From NCBI RefSeq assembly GCF_002101705.1, contig NZ_LQPC01000047.1, forward strand, positions 310,001 to 374,000: a stretch of 64,000 nt of DNA. Direction: 5' to 3'. The notes beneath the pieces are model-generated. The model was not told the origin of the DNA and made no database searches. It saw only the letters and a list, made by a program, of their open reading frames with translations. The first letter of the stretch is position 1. Each line of letters starts with the position of its first letter. This DNA comes from Mycolicibacterium iranicum. GTDB lineage: Bacteria; Actinomycetota; Actinomycetes; Mycobacteriales; Mycobacteriaceae. A program made the position numbers and the translations under genes. Positions 60,473 through 64,000 of this stretch are shown in pieces.

Positions 60473-61384
60473 TCAGTAGCCCCAACCCGCAGGCACGCAT
60501 CGAAAGACATCCCCCGCGGTGGCGACGTGGCAGACGGACGGAAACGGTAGATGGGTGGCTACCAGCGCCTCGCCGGTGGCGGCGAGCTCGCGCAGGAGTT
60601 GGACTCGAACGCGCGCCGACTCCTCAGGGTTGTGCTCGAAACCGTTGTGCCACTCAGGATTGTCGAAGCCGGGGGCGAACACCGCGTCACCGGCGAACGT
60701 CAACCCATCCCCGCCGGAGGCCAACCGTACGATGCTGTGCCCCGGGGTGTGGCCAGCGGTACGCGCGACGAGCACGCCGGGTGCCACCTGATACTCCGAT
60801 TCGAAAGTCTTTATTTGGCCTCGGTATTCGTCAAGGAACCTCGACGCGATGGAGCGAAGGGCATTCGGTACCGGTGCCGGCATGTCTGTATGCGAGAAGT
60901 CGGGTGCCTCCCAGAACTCGGCCTCGGCCGCCGCCACGTGAATGTGAAGGTCGGGGCGAAGTCGTTCCTTGAGTCCTTCAGTGAGCAACCCGCCGACATG
61001 ATCCATGTGGAGATGGGTGAGCACCACATCCGTGACGGTGGACAAATCGATGCCGGCCGCCTCCAGTCGGTTCGCCGTCTGTCCTGCCCTGGGGAAGTCG
61101 GGGAATTCGACGCCGAGTCCGGCATCGACCAGGATGGTGCGCCGGCCGCTGCGTACCACGATCACGTTCAGCGGCCAATCCAGCACATCCTTGGGCAGAA
61201 ATCTGTCCTCTAGCCAGTTTCCGAAGTCCGCGGTATCGGCGTTGGTGGCCATCGTCTTGGCCGTGATGGGTAACACTCCGTCGCTGATGACCAGCACCTC
61301 GATGTCACCCACTTGGACGGCGTACCGCGACGGCACCAATTCGTCGATTCCCTGCGCGCCGAATGCATTGCTTTCCACGCTCAT
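60473..61384 (-). CDS. MBL-fold metallo-hydrolase
   Basis: A 303-residue metallo-beta-lactamase-fold enzyme: THLHMDHVGG (zinc ligands, about 123-132), AGHTPGHSIVRL (about 210), GDAVFAPG and a C-terminal ATHLPFPSVCHV. Family members hydrolyse esters, thioesters or lactones; the closest type includes AHL-lactonase-like enzymes, but the substrate is unknown. AGGAGGAG before the ATG. Probably first gene of a run with NmrA-like and LuxR genes. Confidence 0.9.
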   Translation of the reverse strand: MSVESNAFGAQGIDELVPSRYAVQVGDIEVLVISDGVLPITAKTMATNADTADFGNWLEDRFLPKDVLDWPLNVIVVRSGRRTILVDAGLGVEFPDFPRAGQTANRLEAAGIDLSTVTDVVLTHLHMDHVGGLLTEGLKERLRPDLHIHVAAAEAEFWEAPDFSHTDMPAPVPNALRSIASRFLDEYRGQIKTFESEYQVAPGVLVARTAGHTPGHSIVRLASGGDGLTFAGDAVFAPGFDNPEWHNGFEHNPEESARVRVQLLRELAATGEALVATHLPFPSVCHVATAGDVFRCVPAGWGY

Positions 61385-61503
61385 GATGTCTCCTCCTGAC
61401 AGCCACGTTCCGGTGAAGCTGCCAATGGCGCTGCTGACTCGTCGAACCCGCGGCTGCGCGGAAATTCATCCCGGCGATGTCGACGGTCGCGCAGAGGAGA
61501 AAA

Positions 61504-62181
61504 TCACCGGGTTTCGATCACCTGGCGTGCCACATCGAAGAGCTTGGTGTCGGTGGTCTGCGAGATCTGGCGCATCATCTCGAAGGCGCGCAGGTCGTCG
61601 ACGTCGTAGCGCTCCATGATGATGCCTTTGGCCTGACCGATCTGATCACGAGTCCGCAGCGCGGCTCTGAGGTGGTCGCCGTGCTGATTGGCCAAGATCG
61701 CCGCGGTGGCGTGCGCGGCCAGGATGCCACCGATCGCGAGGTCGTTGTCGTCCCACACGTGCGGCTGAAATCCGAAGAGGTTGAGCGCGCCCGCGGTCCG
61801 ATCCGCTGTGAACATCTTGAACGAGAGACCGCTTCGGACGCCGATGTCGAGCGCGGCCGGCGAGTATCGCGGCCAGCGCACCTCTGACCGGAAGTCATCC
61901 GTGACGACCTCGGTGTCGTCGAGTGCTGCCTGCATACAGGGGCCCTCGCCGAGAGACATCTGTAGGTCGTCCAGCTGTTTGGGTATCTGCGCGGTGCCTG
62001 AAACGGACTCGTGAGCGCTTGCCCGGATCAGTAGAATTCCCGCGGTATCGACCCCCGGGATGAGATCGACTGCAGTCGCTGTGACGGAGTCGAGGATATC
62101 GCTCGCCGACCAGGCGCCCGACGTCGCTCTGGCGAGGTCGGCCATTCGCGCAGCAAGGTCGGTTCCGCTGGGCAGTGTCAT
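61504..62181 (-). CDS. GAF-ANTAR regulator
   Basis: A 225-residue protein: a GAF domain (about 20-155; LGEGPCMQAALDDTEVVTDD, GALNLFGF) and an ANTAR domain (about 160-225; RDQIGQAKGIIMERYDVDDLRAFEMMRQISQ). The ANTAR QAKGI core is intact. It binds structured RNA to prevent termination. AAAGGA precedes the ATG at 62181. This is the third full GAF-ANTAR gene in the window; two stand-alone ANTAR domains are also present. Confidence 0.9.
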   Translation of the reverse strand: MTLPSGTDLAARMADLARATSGAWSASDILDSVTATAVDLIPGVDTAGILLIRASAHESVSGTAQIPKQLDDLQMSLGEGPCMQAALDDTEVVTDDFRSEVRWPRYSPAALDIGVRSGLSFKMFTADRTAGALNLFGFQPHVWDDNDLAIGGILAAHATAAILANQHGDHLRAALRTRDQIGQAKGIIMERYDVDDLRAFEMMRQISQTTDTKLFDVARQVIETR

Positions 62182-62185
62182 GTAG

Positions 62186-62419
62186 TCCTTTGGTCGGTCT
62201 CTGGTCGTTTCCGGCTACCCGCTGGAGGACGAACGAACCCTGCGCGAGGACAGGCGTTTGTCCGCGTCCGCGCCGGGAAACGAGCAGCACGAGCAGAAGC
62301 TCGCCGCCGAACAGCAGAAGCGAGAAGAAGTTTCGTCCGCGGCGGTGCGTGCACAGGTCGACGCACAATGCGAGGTCCTGCAGGCCAGGAACCGTGAAGC
62401 AGCGGCCACAGACGCCTGA
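62186..62419 (+). other. Open frame with coding look but no normal start
   Basis: The frame opens after a TAG at 62183-62185 and runs to TGA at 62417-62419. It encodes charged, coiled-coil-like sequence (LEDERTLREDRRLS, EQHEQKLAAEQQKREE, QVDAQCEVLQARNREAAATDA). There is no ATG, GTG or TTG near its start; CTG at 62201 or 62222 would be needed. The hairpin at 62441 follows its stop. It may be a truncated gene or a rare CTG-started one. Too weak to call a gene. Confidence 0.35.
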
Positions 62420-62440
62420 CGGGTTGGCGGGCCCCCACAC

Positions 62441-62472
62441 GAATGCCCCCGTGAACGGTCACGGGGGCATTC
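62441..62472. terminator. Strong 14-base-pair hairpin
   Basis: GAATGCCCCCGTGA (62441-62454), loop ACGG, TCACGGGGGCATTC (62459-62472): a perfect stem without a U-tract, as in many mycobacterial terminators. It lies 22 bases after the stop of the CTG-type open frame above, which makes a real transcript there more likely. No other gene ends on either side. Confidence 0.7.
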
Positions 62473-62564
62473 GGAGCCGCGGGATCAGCGCACAGCAGCG
62501 AGATCGCGTCGTGGGCACTGATCGGCATCGCGTAGCGCGAGCGGAACGGTTGCGGAAAAATCGA

Positions 62565-62600
62565 ATCGGGCCCCACCCCGCAGGAGGGGTGAGGCCCGAT
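62565..62600. terminator. 15-base-pair hairpin downstream of CsbD-like gene
   Basis: ATCGGGCCCCACCCC (62565-62579) pairs with GGGGTGAGGCCCGAT (62586-62600), one mismatch, six-base loop. It begins 13 bases past the stop of the minus-strand CsbD-like gene at 62614 and is the right shape for its terminator. Confidence 0.7.
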
Positions 62601-62613
62601 CGATCAAGCGAAT

Positions 62614-62853
62614 CTATTTGGCGTTCTCGGCGCTCTCCTGGCGTGCCTCGGCAGCGGTCGCAGCGGCGCGTGCCGCTTCGGCCTCAGCCTCTTTCTTGGC
62701 TACGTCGCGCTCGGCTTCAGCCTTATCCTGCTGCGCGCGGCCTTCTTCACGAAGACCGTCGTTGTCGGTAACAATGCCGATCACTTCCTTGGCCTTGCCC
62801 TTGACATCTTCGACCACGCCGTCGATGGCGTTCTCGGGTCCGCTGTCGCCCAC
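62614..62853 (-). CDS. CsbD-like/microaggregate-binding stress protein
   Basis: A 79-residue highly charged helical protein. AIDGVVEDVKGKAKEVIGIV is the CsbD-type core (GKxKExxG), followed by Glu/Ala/Lys-rich coiled coil. CsbD-like proteins are general stress proteins of unknown mechanism. GTG start with GAAAGGA upstream. A terminator-like hairpin follows. Confidence 0.82.
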   Translation of the reverse strand: MGDSGPENAIDGVVEDVKGKAKEVIGIVTDNDGLREEGRAQQDKAEAERDVAKKEAEAEAARAAATAAEARQESAENAK

Positions 62854-62951
62854 GGGTGTTCCTTTCGCTCAGTTTTCGAGGTGAGTGACTACTACCCGTT
62901 TCGCATTGTGGCTCCAACGCGTTGTGACTCAGGTCATGAAGGAAACAAGCC

Positions 62952-63230
62952 TCACAGATGAGGAGCTTCCTTGATGGTGCTGTCAGGCTTGCCGACGGTC
63001 TGACAGAACGTGGCGACGGACAGCCGCGTCCCGGTGAGCTCAGCGTTGCTCGGCTCGTTCTTGCCCTCATCGGTCAGCATCTTGGTGATCGCTTCGTTCT
63101 GCTTCTTCTCTTCTGCCGATTGGAAGTCCGAGCACGTGGTGTCGCCGCCGTCATTGGTGACTTGGGAGCAGCCGCTCAGGACTGCGGTGGCGGCCAATGC
63201 TGACATGAGAAGAACTTTCGCGTGCGTCAT
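62952..63230 (-). CDS. Small lipoprotein
   Basis: A 92-residue protein with a signal peptide (VLLMSALAATAVLSGCS, lipobox LSGC, Cys about 21). The mature part holds two more cysteines (TTCSDFQSAEEKKQNEAI, TFCQTVGKPDS), likely a disulfide. No known domain, but the layout matches small mycobacterial lipoproteins. AAAGGTAGG precedes the ATG. Confidence 0.8.
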   Translation of the reverse strand: MTHAKVLLMSALAATAVLSGCSQVTNDGGDTTCSDFQSAEEKKQNEAITKMLTDEGKNEPSNAELTGTRLSVATFCQTVGKPDSTIKEAPHL

Positions 63231-63287
63231 GGCCTACCTTTGCCCCGGAGTCGACACGACCAAACCATGCTGCAGTTCGTCGGTCGA

Positions 63288-63677
63288 TCAGCCTGCGCGC
63301 CACCCGGTCTTGGAGTTCCAAACGAATTGCTGGCGGCGATGAGCGAGCCGGTCGAGGCGGGCCAGCGCCGTCGCGAGATCGGTGGCCAGGGGCAATTCGC
63401 CCTCTGGGTCGCAGACCGACAGCAGTCGTCGCACCGCTGGGCTGCCGACGATCGCCCAATCCACGTCACTGCGCGAACAGTGGACGCTGATGTAGTACAG
63501 CGCGGTGAAACCCAGGCTTCCGAAGAAGTCGACGGCCCGCATGTCCAGTATCAGCTGCCGCGAGATGCCGGTGTGACGCTCCACGTAGCGGCCGAGCTCT
63601 CTGCCGTTGAGGGCGTCGACTTCGCCGATCACAGCGACGGCCACCCGATGCGACGCACAGTGTCGAACGTCGAACAC
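63288..63677 (-). CDS. STAS-domain (anti-anti-sigma-like) protein
   Basis: A 129-residue protein of STAS type: VAVIGEVDALNGRELGRYVERH, LILDMRAVDFFGSLGFTALYYI. The usual conserved phospho-serine position (DxS) is replaced by FFGSLG with Ser, so it may still be phosphorylated. STAS proteins bind anti-sigma kinases of the RsbW type. GTG start. No anti-sigma gene is close, though GAF-ANTAR and STAS proteins often share pathways. Confidence 0.83.
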   Translation of the reverse strand: MFDVRHCASHRVAVAVIGEVDALNGRELGRYVERHTGISRQLILDMRAVDFFGSLGFTALYYISVHCSRSDVDWAIVGSPAVRRLLSVCDPEGELPLATDLATALARLDRLAHRRQQFVWNSKTGWRAG

Positions 63678-64000
63678 TGCACTGCCACAACGCTGTTGAT
63701 CATCGGTCGATGCGAATCTCGGCCGGAAGATCTGCTCAGATCTGATAGCTACATCCTCACGCTCACGACTGGTTGCGGAGGTGCCTTTGGGTTATCGACG
63801 GGTGCGGTCTGTCGCCAGACCGGACGGGATCTCATGCCGAGGGCACGTCCTCGCGGGCTGGTAGCTCAACCTTGGTCCAGGATAGTACGGAATCAGTGGC
63901 TTGGGAACGACTATGCCACGTTTGCCATTCGAGCCGGTGAAGTTACATTTCAGCATCGACGCCCGTCAAGGTTGCTTACGTAGACGTCAATCAGAAGAGC
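63678..64000. other. Non-coding end region
   Basis: No convincing gene on either strand. A small perfect hairpin CGGTCTG-TCGC-CAGACCG lies at 63805-63822. The region may hold the promoter of the STAS gene and, beyond it, of a gene outside the window. Confidence 0.4.

Noticed and set aside
62183..62199. DosR-like string next to the GAF-ANTAR start (CCGACCAAAGGACTAC on minus strand)
   Set aside because: It overlaps the ribosome site (AAAGGA) of that gene, too near the start codon for an activator site; probably chance.
63222..63983. Plus-strand open frame of 253 codons at the right end
   Set aside because: It runs antisense through the STAS gene and has no motif; the STAS protein explains the DNA.
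1..64000. CRISPR arrays, tRNA/rRNA genes, insertion sequences, integrase or attachment repeats
   Set aside because: I looked for regular direct repeats, cloverleaf ends, transposase motifs and terminal inverted repeats and saw none; the island has no visible mobility gene inside the window.

Overview
The window looks like chromosome from a rapid-growing mycobacterium (Mycolicibacterium-like). It has high G+C, frequent GTG starts, tight 4-base ATGA/GTGA overlaps and strong AG-rich ribosome sites. Its gene families are typical of mycobacteria: DosR, a DosT-type haem kinase, WS/DGAT, GAF-ANTAR proteins, DUF1876, Rv2629-type and DUF5709 proteins, and mycothiol-type arsenate reductases. All names rest on reading motifs and remembered families; no database search was possible.

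Bases 1 to about 44,400 form a DosR 'dormancy island'. It holds the response regulator DosR itself (43,718) and one haem-GAF sensor kinase (13,786, with DosT-type His147 and Tyr169). I found DosR-like palindromes at twelve promoter regions, several of them paired. They sit in front of: an arginine deiminase operon (arcD-arcA-arcB-arcC) divergent from a CtpF-type ATPase; a PNPOx/Rv2030c-like/pfkB/kinase operon; a small membrane-protein operon; an universal stress protein (USP) divergent from a DUF5709 operon; an Rv2629-like/deazaflavin reductase pair divergent from a six-gene 2-oxoacid dehydrogenase, acyl-CoA synthetase and acyl carrier operon; a USP-like protein; an Rv1738-like hibernation-type protein; a 30-residue membrane microprotein with a USP; an Rv2627c-like hydrolase; a ZIP transporter divergent from a USP; a giant P-type ATPase divergent from a USP; and dosR divergent from a triacylglycerol synthase/MgtE operon. 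Together these suggest a hypoxia programme of substrate-level ATP generation (arginine fermentation, PfkB), carbon storage, ion homeostasis, ribosome protection and stress signalling.

Bases 45,000 to 48,650 form an arsenic-resistance island. A cysteine-pair ArsR diverges from ArsI/CadI, followed by a classical ArsR, an ACR3 pump and two arsenate reductases, with visible palindromic operators. A His-rich membrane protein and a GGDEF protein follow.

Bases 50,700 to 63,700 are almost entirely minus strand: a zinc-ribbon membrane protein, a sedolisin protease, a poly-Thr lipoprotein, an ANTAR protein, an ECF sigma factor, a nitroreductase, a large LuxR regulator, an NmrA-like protein, an MBL hydrolase, a GAF-ANTAR protein, a CsbD-like protein, a lipoprotein and a STAS protein. 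I saw no DosR boxes there, so the dormancy island seems to end near dosR. I saw no tRNA, rRNA, CRISPR array or insertion sequence anywhere.
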